DNA of 64,000 nucleotides from Medakamo hakoo (taxonomy: Eukaryota > Chlorophyta > Trebouxiophyceae > Coccomyxaceae). Below are positions 1-9,268 of the stretch, one piece after another. Made by a program: the position numbers and the translations under genes. The stretch covers positions 930,001 to 994,000 of the forward strand of contig CP089462.1 of assembly GCA_026636295.1 (NCBI GenBank). The letters are read 5' to 3'. Within the stretch, counting starts at the first letter, position 1. Each line of letters begins with the position of its first letter. A model generated the notes under the pieces. That model worked only from the letters and a program-made list of their open reading frames with translations, was not told where the DNA came from and searched no databases.

Positions 1-1697
1 GCGGCAGCGCACCCGTCAGCGGCAGCCTTCGCCGCGGACCGGAAAGCTTCCGCCGCGACCACACCACCTTCACGCGTCTTGATGGCGGCCGCGTCGGCCG
101 CAAAGCCAGGGCGGGCGACGACCTCTTCCAGGGCGGCGGCCCGGCCGATGAGGCCGTCCACGGCGTCGAGCACAGCGCCCCACCGCCCGAAGCGGAAGGG
201 CGCGCCGCCGCCGCGGAACAGGAGCGGCGGCTCGAACAGGGCTTCCCGCAGCTCGGCCCGAGCGGCCGTCAGCAGGGACCGCCAGGCGACGACGGGCGGC
301 GGGGTGGCGAGCTGGGCGCCGCGGGACGCGCCAAAGGACGAGCCGCCGACGACCGCGGCTTGCGCGGCAGGCGTGAGGCCGCCCGAGTCCGGGTGGGGGG
401 GGATGGTGTCGGCCCGCAGGCCGGCCAGGATGGTGGCGTCGTCGTCGCTGGACGGCGCTCCCGTTTTTAAGCCGGCCGTCTCAGCCTCCAGGGCGGCGGC
501 GGCCGCGGCGGCAGCCGCGGCGGCGGCGGCAGGCACGCTGTCCTCATCCTTGCTGCCGCTCCCGCCGCGCCCACCGCCCTTTGCCGCGGCCGCCGACATG
601 GCGGCCGACATGGCGGCCAGGCGGTCCTCCTCCCGCGCCGCGCGCAGGGAGGCTCGGCTGTCCAGTAGGGCGGGTGGTTTGGCGGCGGGAGGCGCGCCGC
701 CGCCGGCGCGCGCGCCGTCCTTGCCCCCCCGCGCCTGCGCAGGCGGCGGGCCCACATAACTCGCGACCGCGCGCCCCACGCCGTCCAGGACGCGGGCCGT
801 GGACCGCAGGCACGCGGTGGACGCGCGGGACGGCAACACGGCCGACCCCGCGACGAGCGTCGCGCCCGACGCCACCAGGCCCGCGCGCAGCAGGTCGATG
901 ATGGCGCTCTTCCAAAAGCCGCGCAGGCCGACGACGGGGACGGCGCCCGCGTTGGCAATGACCAGGCCCGCCAGGACGGCGACCAAGGACCCCAGGGCGC
1001 CGACGGCCGGGTTGTCCGGGTCGCACCGCACAATGGAGGCGAGCGCCATGACGGCGACGCCCGCCCCGCACAGGACGCCGTAGTAGCCCCCGCCGACGAT
1101 GGGCAGCTGCTTCAGCAGTGCCATGGCCTGGCCCAGGGACGGCGTCGGCTTCACGGCCGGCGCCGCGCCCGCCGCCGCGCCCGCCGCCGCATTCTTGGCC
1201 GCGGCCATGGCGCCCAGGATCTTGGCTTTGGCGGGCGTGTCTGGGCCCGCCAAAATGGTCTTCACCGTTTTGACGAGGGAGTTGTTGCCCGCGCCCGCGG
1301 CCGCCCAGGCGATCGAGACGGCCGCGCCGCCGAGCGCGCCGCCCACGCACAGCATGCCCGTCGCGACGGACGCGGCCATGACCCGCGCCCCCACATTGGA
1401 GCGGGGGGACAGCTGGATCACCAGCGCAGCAAACAGGACGGCGGCCTGGCAGGACATGGGGAAGCGCAGGCGGGGGACGACGACGAAGAGCGACAGGAAC
1501 GCGACGCCGACGACCAGCTGGGCCGCCGTGCGGGCGTAGGGCGAGGCCAAGTACGCGGCCGCGCCGGTGCGCGGGCGGGGTGGCGGGGGCAGGGCGGGCA
1601 GGGCGGACGTCCCGCCGGTCGTGCCGTCCAGGGCGGCCCACGCGCGCTCGTAGGCCTGGGCCGACGCGGCGGACGACGGCGAGCGGTGGCGGAGCAT
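1..1697 (-). CDS. Multi-pass membrane protein, possibly FUSC/ALMT-like (C-terminus beyond window)
   Basis: The frame is open from the ATG at 1697 to the left edge, so about 565 residues are visible and the C-terminus is missing. Residues 1-40 are a soluble head. Hydrophobic segments follow in two blocks, around residues 50-140 (for example LVVGVAFLSLFVVV and VMAASVATGMLCVGGALGG) and around 210-300 (for example YYGVLCGAGVAVMALASIV and LGSLVAVLAGLVIANAGAV). The second block ends in a segment like GATLVAGSAVLPSRAS, followed by a helical, Ala-rich cytosolic tail. Two hydrophobic blocks separated by a loop, then a long tail, resemble aluminium-activated malate transporter and FUSC (aromatic-acid exporter) proteins, but this is a topology argument and not a motif match. 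No intron is needed in the visible part. Substrate unknown. Confidence 0.5.
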   Translation of the reverse strand, partial: MLRHRSPSSAASAQAYERAWAALDGTTGGTSALPALPPPPRPRTGAAAYLASPYARTAAQLVVGVAFLSLFVVVPRLRFPMSCQAAVLFAALVIQLSPRSNVGARVMAASVATGMLCVGGALGGAAVSIAWAAAGAGNNSLVKTVKTILAGPDTPAKAKILGAMAAAKNAAAGAAAGAAPAVKPTPSLGQAMALLKQLPIVGGGYYGVLCGAGVAVMALASIVRCDPDNPAVGALGSLVAVLAGLVIANAGAVPVVGLRGFWKSAIIDLLRAGLVASGATLVAGSAVLPSRASTACLRSTARVLDGVGRAVASYVGPPPAQARGGKDGARAGGGAPPAAKPPALLDSRASLRAAREEDRLAAMSAAMSAAAAKGGGRGGSGSKDEDSVPAAAAAAAAAAAAALEAETAGLKTGAPSSDDDATILAGLRADTIPPHPDSGGLTPAAQAAVVGGSSFGASRGAQLATPPPVVAWRSLLTAARAELREALFEPPLLFRGGGAPFRFGRWGAVLDAVDGLIGRAAALEEVVARPGFAADAAAIKTREGGVVAAEAFRSAAKAAADGCAA

Positions 1698-1965
1698 GGG
1701 GTGTGGGGTGGGATGGGGTGGGAGGTCGTGGATCCGCGCGGACGCTCGTCCGCGCGCGCGAGGACAAAACAAAGGCCGCGCCCGGGCTGGTGCGGCCTGA
1801 TTCGGCCTTCTGCGCGTGTCAGGCCCAATCTTGAGCTCTCTGGCTACGCACTGAGCGCCAGAGATTGATGGGCAAGGGGGCCGGGCGTCGTGCGTTGGCG
1901 ACGACGCGCCCTTTGTGTCTCGCGATGTTTTTTTTTTTTTTTGATGGAGGCTGCTCTGCCCGCGT

Positions 1966-3270
1966 CTACCTCACAAAAAACACGTCGTCCACCCCCACCC
2001 CACCCCGCCCCTCCGCCGCCCTCACCCCGGCCACGCTCTCAAACCACCCCACCCCGGCCGGCTGGATCGGCAGGATGCCGGATGGATTGAGTGGGAACAG
2101 CGACGCATAGTAAGACGCGCGGGCGCCTTCGATGTCGACGGTGGCTGGGCCGAGCGAGGGGCCGCCCCCCCCCGCCACGCGCAACCTCCAGCAGTCGGCC
2201 GCCCACGCCGCGACGTTGGGCCACAGCACGGCCAGCGGCCCGGCTGTGGCCCTGAACAGCGGGCCGTACACCGCGTCCAAGCGGACGATGGTCGGCAGGA
2301 GCCGGGCGTCCGCGTCCGTGAATTTTTCGCCCAGCAGGAAACGGGTGGTGGCCAGCCGCGCGTCGGCGGCGGCCAGGCCCGCGGCGACGCCCGCGGCAGC
2401 CGCCTCGTACGCCCCCGCGCTCGTCGCGAAACCGCATTTGTACACGCCATTGCACACGCGGGCGTACATGTCCGCATTCAGGGCGTCGATGTCTGGGACG
2501 AGGGCGGGCGGGCGCAGGGCGATGGGCGTCGTCACGCCTGGGACGGCCGGCCCCGCGTCCAGCGCGGCCATGATGGCCGCGCTGTCGTTGGACACGATGC
2601 TCCGGCTGCGCGCGTCCACCAGCAGCGGCGCCGTGCACCGGCCAGAGTAAGGACGGCCGTTCAGGGCGTCGTACACGCCTTTGAGGTCGGGCGAGCCCGT
2701 CAGCGGGTCCGTCCGTCCGGGCGGCAGGGCCCAGCCGCCCCGGCGCGCGCGCGCCGGGTCGTCGACCAGCCGCGTGATGGAGACCAGGCCGTCGTCGGCG
2801 CTGGGCGCGCTCGAAGCCGGGCTGTACGTGGCGTACCCCCTTACATAAGCGGCGATGGCGACGCGGTGGCACCAGGGGCACGCGTTGCCCAGGTACAGCC
2901 GCAGGTGGCCGGGTGTGAGGCCCGGGTCGGCCAGTGGCCAGTCTTGGGGGCGGGCCGGGCCTGGAAAAGTCGAGGCGGGGCGGGCAAAGCCACCCGTGCT
3001 GTCTTGCGGCGCCAGCTCCGTGACCATGGTCTTCCAGGCGGCCGTCCAACCCGACCGTGCGGTTTTGACGAGGACGCCCTGGAGGGGCAGCGCGCCGCCC
3101 GCCGTTTCCAGGATGCGCAGGCCGCGCCGGGGTGGTGGTCCGTCGTCCGCCGCGGCGCATTGGACGTGCTTGGTGCGGCCCGCGCGTCGCTGGCATGTCA
3201 CGGGCGGGGCCGGCGCGCGGTGTGCTGACGGTCTGACATCCTGGACCAGCCGTCCGCGGAGTGACGGCAT
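1966..3270 (-). CDS. Glutathionyl-hydroquinone reductase (Xi-class glutathione transferase), probably plastid
   Basis: Single exon, 434 residues from the ATG at 3270, which is the first ATG in frame with a basic presequence. Residues 1-45 are rich in Arg, Ala and Ser, as in a chloroplast transit peptide. The thioredoxin-fold half carries NACPWCHRVAI with the active-site Cys near residue 131. It is followed by a cis-Pro region (TAPLLVD) and SIVSNDSAAI, the family's glutathione-contact stretch (normally VSNESSEI). The all-alpha C-terminal half has FLLGEKFTDADARLLPT, typical of the family. Xi-class enzymes reduce glutathionyl-hydroquinones and other quinol conjugates, releasing glutathione disulfide. 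CPWC in place of the more common CPWA gives an extra Cys three residues after the nucleophile. The gene ends 3' of a poly-T tract and lies on the same strand as the DENND6 gene upstream. Confidence 0.8.
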   Translation of the reverse strand: MPSLRGRLVQDVRPSAHRAPAPPVTCQRRAGRTKHVQCAAADDGPPPRRGLRILETAGGALPLQGVLVKTARSGWTAAWKTMVTELAPQDSTGGFARPASTFPGPARPQDWPLADPGLTPGHLRLYLGNACPWCHRVAIAAYVRGYATYSPASSAPSADDGLVSITRLVDDPARARRGGWALPPGRTDPLTGSPDLKGVYDALNGRPYSGRCTAPLLVDARSRSIVSNDSAAIMAALDAGPAVPGVTTPIALRPPALVPDIDALNADMYARVCNGVYKCGFATSAGAYEAAAAGVAAGLAAADARLATTRFLLGEKFTDADARLLPTIVRLDAVYGPLFRATAGPLAVLWPNVAAWAADCWRLRVAGGGGPSLGPATVDIEGARASYYASLFPLNPSGILPIQPAGVGWFESVAGVRAAEGRGGVGVDDVFFVR

Positions 3271-3391
3271 GAGCGGCGTCGTGCGCGGCGGCGGGTGGCC
3301 GTCGTCGCAACAGAGGGAGAGAGAGTGAGAGCGGTGAGCAGTCGTTTCCTGCCTGCCGAGCGCGAAAAGTTTTCTACCTCTCTCTCTCCCA

Positions 3392-5926
3392 TCACGCGCC
3401 ACCCTCCGCCTCCAACTCCCTCACGGTCGCCGCCCGGGCGGGGACACTCAGCAGCGCGGCTTTCAAGTCAGCTCTCATGGCCGCATACACCCGCGCCGCC
3501 TGCTTCCGCAGCAGGGCCAAACGCGCCGCGGCCGCCGGTTCGGCGGGCGACCCGGCCGCCGCCACCACCGCTGCACTCGCGCTCGCCAGGCGGGCCTCCA
3601 GCCCAGCCCACGCATCAAACAACTCCACGTCGTCCATGTCTTCCGGGAGCTTGCCCTCACCTCTCACCAAGCAAGCCGCCTCCCACTCAGCGGCTTGGCG
3701 GGCCCGCGCCGCCGCGCGCCGCCGCTCAAACCAGGCGGAAAAGTTGGGGGACGCGAGGAAGCGCCTCAGAAACGCGGTCAGGGCCGGGCGCGACCCGCCA
3801 AACCGGGCCAGCAGGTCTGGCGGAATGGGCAGGAGCGGGAGGGGTGGGGCGGGCTTGGCCGCGCTGCCGTCCACGTGGACGCCGTTGTCGCCCGTCCTCA
3901 CGGGGCTGGGCGGGCCGCCGCCGCTGCGCCCGGCAATCCTGGCCAGAAACTCGGTGTGGCTGAAGGGCGGGGGCGGCGGCGGCCCACCAGCTGGCAGGGG
4001 CCCATCCCCGGGCGGGGGCCCGCCCAGGACAAAGGCGTCGTCAAACAGGGACAGCAGGCCACTGGTCAGCCGCCAGAAGTGGGAGCGCAGGGCTGCCGAG
4101 GCGGACGCAGCTGCGGCGGCGGCGGCTTCGGCCGCGGGCGTGCCGGGCGGCGGGAGCGGCGCGCCCGGTTTGGGCGCGTGCGACCGCAAAGCCGCCATGA
4201 GCTCTTTGTCCGGCCGGGTTGCTTTGGGCAGCGCAGACCAGACGGCGGGCGGGGCCCGGCCGGACGCCAGGGCCGCCGCGGCGGCCGGGTGCGAGGCCAG
4301 CGCGCCCGTCGTCGGCGCCGCGCCGTTGCGCCGGGCCGCCGCGCTGGCCGCCGTGCGCAGGGCCGCCGCCGCCGCGCCCGCCGCCGCGCCTGCAAAGGCC
4401 GCGCCCACTGACGCGGCCCGGCGCAGGCGGGAGGGCGAGGTGTTGGGCGGCGCGAGCATGGAGGCGGACGGCGGCGGCGGAGGGGCTGGAGGGCCGCCGC
4501 CGGGGCCGGCGGCCGTGGCTGCGGCCGCCGCCGGTGGAGGTGGTGGTGGCGCACCACCACTCCCGTCTCGACCACCGCCCGCCGACACGACCGTCGGCCA
4601 CGCCCCACCCAGCGCCCGCACAAAAAACGGGTTGGTCGCGCCGACCAGGCGCGGCAAGTGTCCGGCTGTCGAGCGCGCGGGCGCGACGCCCGCAGCGCCC
4701 GCGTCCACGAGCGCCGTGGCGGCCGCGTCGTGGATGGTCAGGTACGGCCTGAAGTCCGCGGAGTAGGGCAGCGGGGAAATGAGGGAGACGAGGGCCGCGA
4801 CCAGGCGGCCCGCCGCGGCGGGCGTGCGGCCGAGGACGAGCGTGGGCGAGGCCAGCAGCGTCGCCTCCCACAACTGCCACGCGTGCGGCAGGATGGGGGC
4901 CAGGGCGGCCCACGCGCACACGTCGGCGTACGCTGACGGCGGGGCCGGGCGCGTCGGGGCGGCGGTCGTGGCGTCCCCGCCGACGGCGACCAAGCGCGGC
5001 AGCGGCGCGGCCGGGTCGGGCGGCCAGCCCGTCGCCGGGCACGCCGGCGGCGGCGGCGCGGGTGGCGGCAGCACGGACGGGTCGGGGGCCTGCACCGCCA
5101 TGGCCAGGCCGCCCGCGCCCACCCAGGCGGGCGCGCCGACGCAGGCGGAGGGCGGCGGCCACGTGCGGTCGACGTCGTCGAACAGCGCCGCGAGCGCCGC
5201 CCCTCCGGCGGACGGCTCGTTGAAGTGCGCCGCGCCGGCCGCGCGGGCCAGCGCTGCGAGCGCTCCACTGCGGGGCGCGTCCGCCAGCACGATCACCGCC
5301 CGCTGCTCTGCGCCCCGCCGCACGCGCGCGTCCCGGCGTTGGCGGCAAAAGACCCAGCCGTACAGGAAGCCGCAGGGCGGCGGCGCGCCCGCGTACGCCC
5401 TCGAGGGCGAGGGCTGCACCGCCGGTGGCGCCGGCGCCGCGGCTGCGATCGCGTCGGACGCCACCCTCTCGGACGGCACGATGCTCGACGGGGGTGGAGG
5501 CGAGGGCGACGGCGACGGCGACGCGTCGTTGGCGGCGGGAGCGGACCGGCGGATGCGGAAGAAAAAGGTGCTGGTGGACGGAGGAGGGTGGATGGAGGGG
5601 AGGGCCGCGCGGGCGGGTTGAGAGGATGGAGGGGCCGCGGACGCATGGGAAAAAAGGCAAGCCGCCCCGCCGCCTCCCGGCCGCCCTCCCTCGCCCATCC
5701 CCTCAATTCCCCCACACGCACACGGCCTCCGCACACACCTGTCGCGCACGCTCGTCCTGCTTTGCGCATCCTCCAGGCTGGAAACAGAGTCAGGGAAGGC
5801 GCAAAACGCGGCGTCGCGCCGCTCGCTCTCGCTCAGCGCGGCCGGCGGGTAGACAAAGTCCAGGACCTGGCCTTCGTCGGGGTGGAAGTGGGCGGCTGCC
5901 ACAGCCACGATCCACCTGTCCGACAT
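3392..5926 (-). CDS. DENND6-family protein (Rab GEF, DENN domain)
   Basis: Two exons, 5926-5739 and 5570-3392, with a 168-bp GT-AG intron; they join in phase as VRDSTFFFRIRR and give 788 residues. The N-terminus WIVAVAAAHFHPDEGQVLDF followed by VYPP and FPDSVSS is the start of the DENND6/AFI1 tripartite DENN module. The junction agrees with plant DENND6, where the same place reads close to HDSIFFFRIRR. Further motifs are CGFLYGWVFCRQRRDA and VLGRTPAAAGRLVAALVSLI. Animal DENND6 activates Rab14 in endocytic recycling. Low-complexity Pro/Gly/Ala inserts (around residues 430-560) make it longer than human DENND6A (about 600 residues). The C-terminus contains a charged helical segment. An endosomal GEF role is inferred from family membership. 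Confidence 0.85.
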   Translation of the reverse strand: MSDRWIVAVAAAHFHPDEGQVLDFVYPPAALSESERRDAAFCAFPDSVSSLEDAQSRTSVRDRCVRRPCACGGIEGMGEGGRPGGGGAACLFSHASAAPPSSQPARAALPSIHPPPSTSTFFFRIRRSAPAANDASPSPSPSPPPPSSIVPSERVASDAIAAAAPAPPAVQPSPSRAYAGAPPPCGFLYGWVFCRQRRDARVRRGAEQRAVIVLADAPRSGALAALARAAGAAHFNEPSAGGAALAALFDDVDRTWPPPSACVGAPAWVGAGGLAMAVQAPDPSVLPPPAPPPPACPATGWPPDPAAPLPRLVAVGGDATTAAPTRPAPPSAYADVCAWAALAPILPHAWQLWEATLLASPTLVLGRTPAAAGRLVAALVSLISPLPYSADFRPYLTIHDAAATALVDAGAAGVAPARSTAGHLPRLVGATNPFFVRALGGAWPTVVSAGGGRDGSGGAPPPPPPAAAAATAAGPGGGPPAPPPPPSASMLAPPNTSPSRLRRAASVGAAFAGAAAGAAAAALRTAASAAARRNGAAPTTGALASHPAAAAALASGRAPPAVWSALPKATRPDKELMAALRSHAPKPGAPLPPPGTPAAEAAAAAAASASAALRSHFWRLTSGLLSLFDDAFVLGGPPPGDGPLPAGGPPPPPPFSHTEFLARIAGRSGGGPPSPVRTGDNGVHVDGSAAKPAPPLPLLPIPPDLLARFGGSRPALTAFLRRFLASPNFSAWFERRRAAARARQAAEWEAACLVRGEGKLPEDMDDVELFDAWAGLEARLASASAAVVAAAGSPAEPAAAARLALLRKQAARVYAAMRADLKAALLSVPARAATVRELEAEGGA

Positions 5927-6057
5927 GGGGTGGAAACGGGGGGTGCGGGCAGCGGTTGCCGCACACCCGACAAAAAAATACGCGCCGCGCGCGGTTTGTG
6001 CAAGTGGTGGGTCAATCTTCCACCAGTTTTCTGGTCTCATCACTCGCCTCCCTCTCT

Positions 6058-7557
6058 CTAACCTTTCGTCCCCGCCACCATGCGCGCAATCAACTCATCA
6101 TGCGCCCCGGGCGGCAACCCGGCCAACGGATCTTCGTCCACCCGCCCGCCCGTCGCTTCCCGCACCGCCGCCACCAGCTTGGCCGCGTTGGCGCCTGTGT
6201 AGAGCGGCTGCACTTTTTTGCCGCCGCGGTAGAAAGCAAAGCCGGGCGTCAGCGGCACTTTCAGCACGTCACGAAACAGGATTTTCGTGGACTCGTTGGC
6301 GTTGCCGAAAAAGTGGGCGAACGTGATGTGCGGGCACGCGGCGGCCAAGGCAGCGACGGCCGGGCGGAACTTTTTGCAGGGCCGGCAGAAGGTCAGGGAC
6401 GCCTGGACGACGACGAGGCGGTCGGGGCCCGCCGCGGCCAGCAGGCTTTCGAAGTCGGACAAGGACCGCAAGGACAGAACTTCGCCTGGGGGTGGGAGGG
6501 AGGCGGGCGCGGCGGGCGCAGCGGGCGCGGTGGCGGGCGCGGCCGGCGCACCACCGGCCGCTGCCGCTTCTGCCTCCTCTTCATCCAGCAGGTTTTCCAA
6601 AGACGAAAGCGAGCCGACCGCCACGGCCAGCGTGTCCCGCTGGGGTGGAGGGGGCGGCGGCGGAGGCGGCGGCGGACCGACAGGCGGCGCGGCAGCCGGC
6701 GGCGGCGCGTCGCCCAGCGTCGCAAACCGAAAGACGGCCCTCAAGTCGACGACCTCGTCGCGCAGGAGCGCCAGGAACTGGCGGTAGGTGAGCGTGGCAT
6801 CGCCGCCGTCGGGGCTGCGACCGCCGTACTTGGCCAGGGCGTCGGCCACCAGGCCTTCACCCACGGGCGGGAGGGGGCCGGCCTCGCCCGCGGCCGCTTC
6901 GGCGGCCGCCTCGAAAAGCGTGCGCAGGCCGGCCGCGCCCAGGCGGCCCGTCCCTGGGTCTGCGGCTTTCAAGAACGCATCTCCGACCACGTGCGCCAGC
7001 TCTGTGGCGGACACGTCTCCCGACGCGTCGTCGTCATACCGGGTGAGCAAGCGGCGCGCGGCCGCCGCGGCCGCGGCCGAGGTCGGCGCGCCGCCTGCGC
7101 CGCCGCCGCCGCCGGCGCCGCCACCCAGGGCCCTGCCCAACAGCCCTAGCATGACGGGGAAGCCACGGCGGTTCTTGGACCCGCCCGCACCGAACAGGGC
7201 AGCCAGCTCGGCTTCAGACAGGCGGGCGCGTGAGGGGGAGGGGGAGGGGGAGGGGGAGGGCGAGGGCGCGGCGCCGGCGGTGGTCGGCGCGCCGTCGCCC
7301 TCGCCGCCACCCACCTCTTCGTCGTCCTCGTCCAGGCTGAGCAGGGCCGCGACCGCCGCCGCCGCGTCGCCCTCTGCCGATGCAGTGGGGTCCCACCGGT
7401 CGGCTGCGACGGCGCGGGTAAGGCGGACGGTGGTACGGCGGGCGCGGCAGGCGCAGGGCGGCAGGCAATGGCTGTGCCGCACCCGCGGCAGCCGCGCAGA
7501 CGGCGGGCCCGCGGCTGCGCGGGCAGCGGCCGCAGCGTGTGCGGCAGGGGTGGACAT
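6058..7557 (-). CDS. EF-hand/thioredoxin fusion, calredoxin-like plastid protein
   Basis: Single exon, 499 residues from the ATG at 7557; another ATG at 7584 would add nine residues. The N-terminus is Ala/Arg/Ser-rich and transit-peptide-like. A helix-loop-helix with loop DDDASGDVSATEL is a canonical EF-hand with acidic ligands at positions 1, 3, 5, 9 and 12. A second degenerate EF-like region (ADPGTGRLGAAGLRTLF) and a third (SPDGGDATLTYRQFLALL) follow. The C-terminal third is a thioredoxin fold with active site LTFCRPCKKFRP, then TPGFAFYRGGKKV with the cis-Pro. In Chlamydomonas, calredoxin couples calcium to 2-Cys peroxiredoxin reduction in the chloroplast. Here the redox motif is CRPC and not CGPC, and the number of intact EF-hands looks smaller. 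An (SP)n run near residue 115 is encoded by a gagggg repeat at 7229-7262. Confidence 0.7.
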   Translation of the reverse strand: MSTPAAHAAAAARAAAGPPSARLPRVRHSHCLPPCACRARRTTVRLTRAVAADRWDPTASAEGDAAAAVAALLSLDEDDEEVGGGEGDGAPTTAGAAPSPSPSPSPSPSRARLSEAELAALFGAGGSKNRRGFPVMLGLLGRALGGGAGGGGGAGGAPTSAAAAAAARRLLTRYDDDASGDVSATELAHVVGDAFLKAADPGTGRLGAAGLRTLFEAAAEAAAGEAGPLPPVGEGLVADALAKYGGRSPDGGDATLTYRQFLALLRDEVVDLRAVFRFATLGDAPPPAAAPPVGPPPPPPPPPPPQRDTLAVAVGSLSSLENLLDEEEAEAAAAGGAPAAPATAPAAPAAPASLPPPGEVLSLRSLSDFESLLAAAGPDRLVVVQASLTFCRPCKKFRPAVAALAAACPHITFAHFFGNANESTKILFRDVLKVPLTPGFAFYRGGKKVQPLYTGANAAKLVAAVREATGGRVDEDPLAGLPPGAHDELIARMVAGTKG

Positions 7558-7717
7558 GGGGCTGCGTAACGCGCTTATGATCACCGCGCGAGGAGAGGCC
7601 GGTCGCCCGGCAGGCGAGCGGGCGTTTCAACGAGCGCGCTGAAGCGAGAGTGTGACGACGTCGGTCGGTCGGACGAACGGTTCCCAGCGAAAAAAAAGTT
7701 TTTTTTTTTTTTCCACA

Positions 7718-8201
7718 CTACTTCTTCAGCAGCTTGACTTCCACGGCGTCGTGCACGCCTTGGAGCAGCATCTCGCCCTGGAAGTGTGTGGATGGCAGGC
7801 GTGTCAGCGCGCGTTAGAGAGTTTGGAGAGACAGAGAGAGCGGGCTCGCGCAACGCCGGCTGTCCGACCGCAGCAACTTGAAAAACAAGACGCGCCCAGA
7901 CAGAAATGATCTCACCTCGAACGCCACAATCCCGCGCTTCTTGGCGGCGCGCAGCGTGCCGACCAGGGCTTCAACTGTGCGTGGTGTGTGCGAAAGAAAG
8001 GTGTGTGCGCGAGTGAAGTGTCGGCCATTTTTCCCTCCCCCCCCCCCATCAACTTTTTCCTCCTCTCCCCAACGCACACTCGTCCGCGGTCTCCTTGAAC
8101 AGGACGCCAAAGGGGACGGAGATGGCGCCGTCGGGACCGGGCGCGCCCAGCCGGGTGATGGCGGCGGAAAGCGCGGCGACCTCGCCGTCGACGTCCAGCA
8201 T
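7718..8201 (-). CDS. Costars family protein (ABRACL homologue)
   Basis: Three short exons, 8201-8078, 7974-7916 and 7777-7718, encode 80 residues, the usual length of this family. Splice phases agree exactly (T|TT and phase 0). The protein reads MLDVDGEVAALSAAITRLGA at the start, then SVPFGVLFKETADEF. The middle exon gives EALVGTLRAAKKRGIVAFE and the last GEMLLQGVHDAVEVKLLKK. These match the conserved blocks of human ABRACL (FGVLF, EALVGTL.AAK.RKIV, GELLLQGVHD). Costars proteins resemble the C-terminus of STARS and are linked to actin dynamics and cell motility. The exons are too short to appear as convincing reading frames alone. The start codon is 167 bp from the divergent coiled-coil gene. 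Confidence 0.93.
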
Positions 8202-8368
8202 TTTTGGACGGGAGGGGAGCAAAGGTGAATGGAGGTGTGGAGGGGCCGCGTGCGCGCGCGCGCGCGCGTGCGCGAGCGAACGAAACCTTCGCGTGCGCTC
8301 CCAGAGTGGCCCACCACTCGTCCTAACTGCCCGTCCGTTTTCAATCCTCTTTCTCACGTCCCCCCTCC

Positions 8369-9169
8369 ATGCCGCGCCCACCCCGCCCGCCGCTCGCACC
8401 GCTCGCGCCGGCACGCGAGGCCGCCCTGACCGAACCGTCCCACACGGCCCGCACGGCCTTGCCCGCCTCCCTCTTCCCGCCCCACCACCCTCAACCACCA
8501 AAGCCGTGGGGCGCCCCGCCCCCTCGCCCTCCCCCTCCGTCCGGCGGCTCGCCCGAATCCCACGCCCTGTCCGCCGCCCTGTCCCAGTTCAAGGCCGACC
8601 GGTCGGCCTGGGCGGCGGAGCGTGGCGACCTGAAGCGGGCGGCAGACGAGGCGCGGCGGGAGTGCGGCGTCGCGACCCGTCGCGCCAGCCGTGTGGCCGC
8701 CGACCTGTCCCACGCCCGCGCGGAACTGGCCCGCGCTCACGCGGCGCTGGCCCGTCGCGACGCAGAAATCGAAGCTTTAGAAGCCCGCCTGCGCGCGGCG
8801 GAGACGGGCTTGGCGGCGGACGCGGACGGGCGCGTCGCTGCGGCCGAAGCGCGCGCGGCGGCCGCGTGTGGGCGGGCGTCGGCTGCGGAGGCGGCGGCTG
8901 CGTCTGCCGCGGGCACGGCCGCTGAAGCGGACGCGGCTGCGGAAGCGGCCCGCGCGTCCGCGGCGGCTGTTGTGGAAGTGGCGGCCGCGCAGGGTGAGCG
9001 CTTGGCCGCCCGCCTGACGGCGGAGGCGGACCGCGCGGCGGCAGTGGAAGCGCTGTTGGGAGAAGTTTTGAGCCGGGCGGCCGTGTTTGGGCTCGGCGGG
9101 GGTGGGAGCCGGGATGGTGGACAGGGCAGCGGCTTCCTGGCCCGCCTGCGCCGCGGCGGGCGGCGGTGA
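8369..9169 (+). CDS. Ala-rich coiled-coil protein, unrecognised
   Basis: Single exon, 266 residues from the ATG at 8369. Residues 1-60 are Pro-rich. From about residue 65 to 235 the protein is a continuous, Ala/Glu/Arg-rich predicted coiled coil (for example ARAELARAHAALARRDAEIE), with heptad-like spacing, and it ends in a Gly/Arg-rich tail. No catalytic or binding motif is seen, so no function is assigned. The frame's amphipathic heptad pattern and its ATG directly after a C-rich leader favour it over the several other frames open here. Length and composition would fit a cytoskeletal or scaffold protein, but that is only a guess. Confidence 0.55.
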   Translation: MPRPPRPPLAPLAPAREAALTEPSHTARTALPASLFPPHHPQPPKPWGAPPPRPPPPSGGSPESHALSAALSQFKADRSAWAAERGDLKRAADEARRECGVATRRASRVAADLSHARAELARAHAALARRDAEIEALEARLRAAETGLAADADGRVAAAEARAAAACGRASAAEAAAASAAGTAAEADAAAEAARASAAAVVEVAAAQGERLAARLTAEADRAAAVEALLGEVLSRAAVFGLGGGGSRDGGQGSGFLARLRRGGRR

Positions 9170-9268
9170 GGGGACAGGGGATAGGGATGGGATGGGATGG
9201 GATGGAGCGGGTTGCAAACGAAAAAAAAACACTGCACGCCCCTGCTCAAACACCCCGCCCGCCCCGCT

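Noticed and set aside
7229-7262. gagggg repeat as a G-quadruplex regulatory element
   Set aside because: It codes for an (SP)n run in the calredoxin-like protein; a G4 could still form, but nothing else supports a regulatory role.
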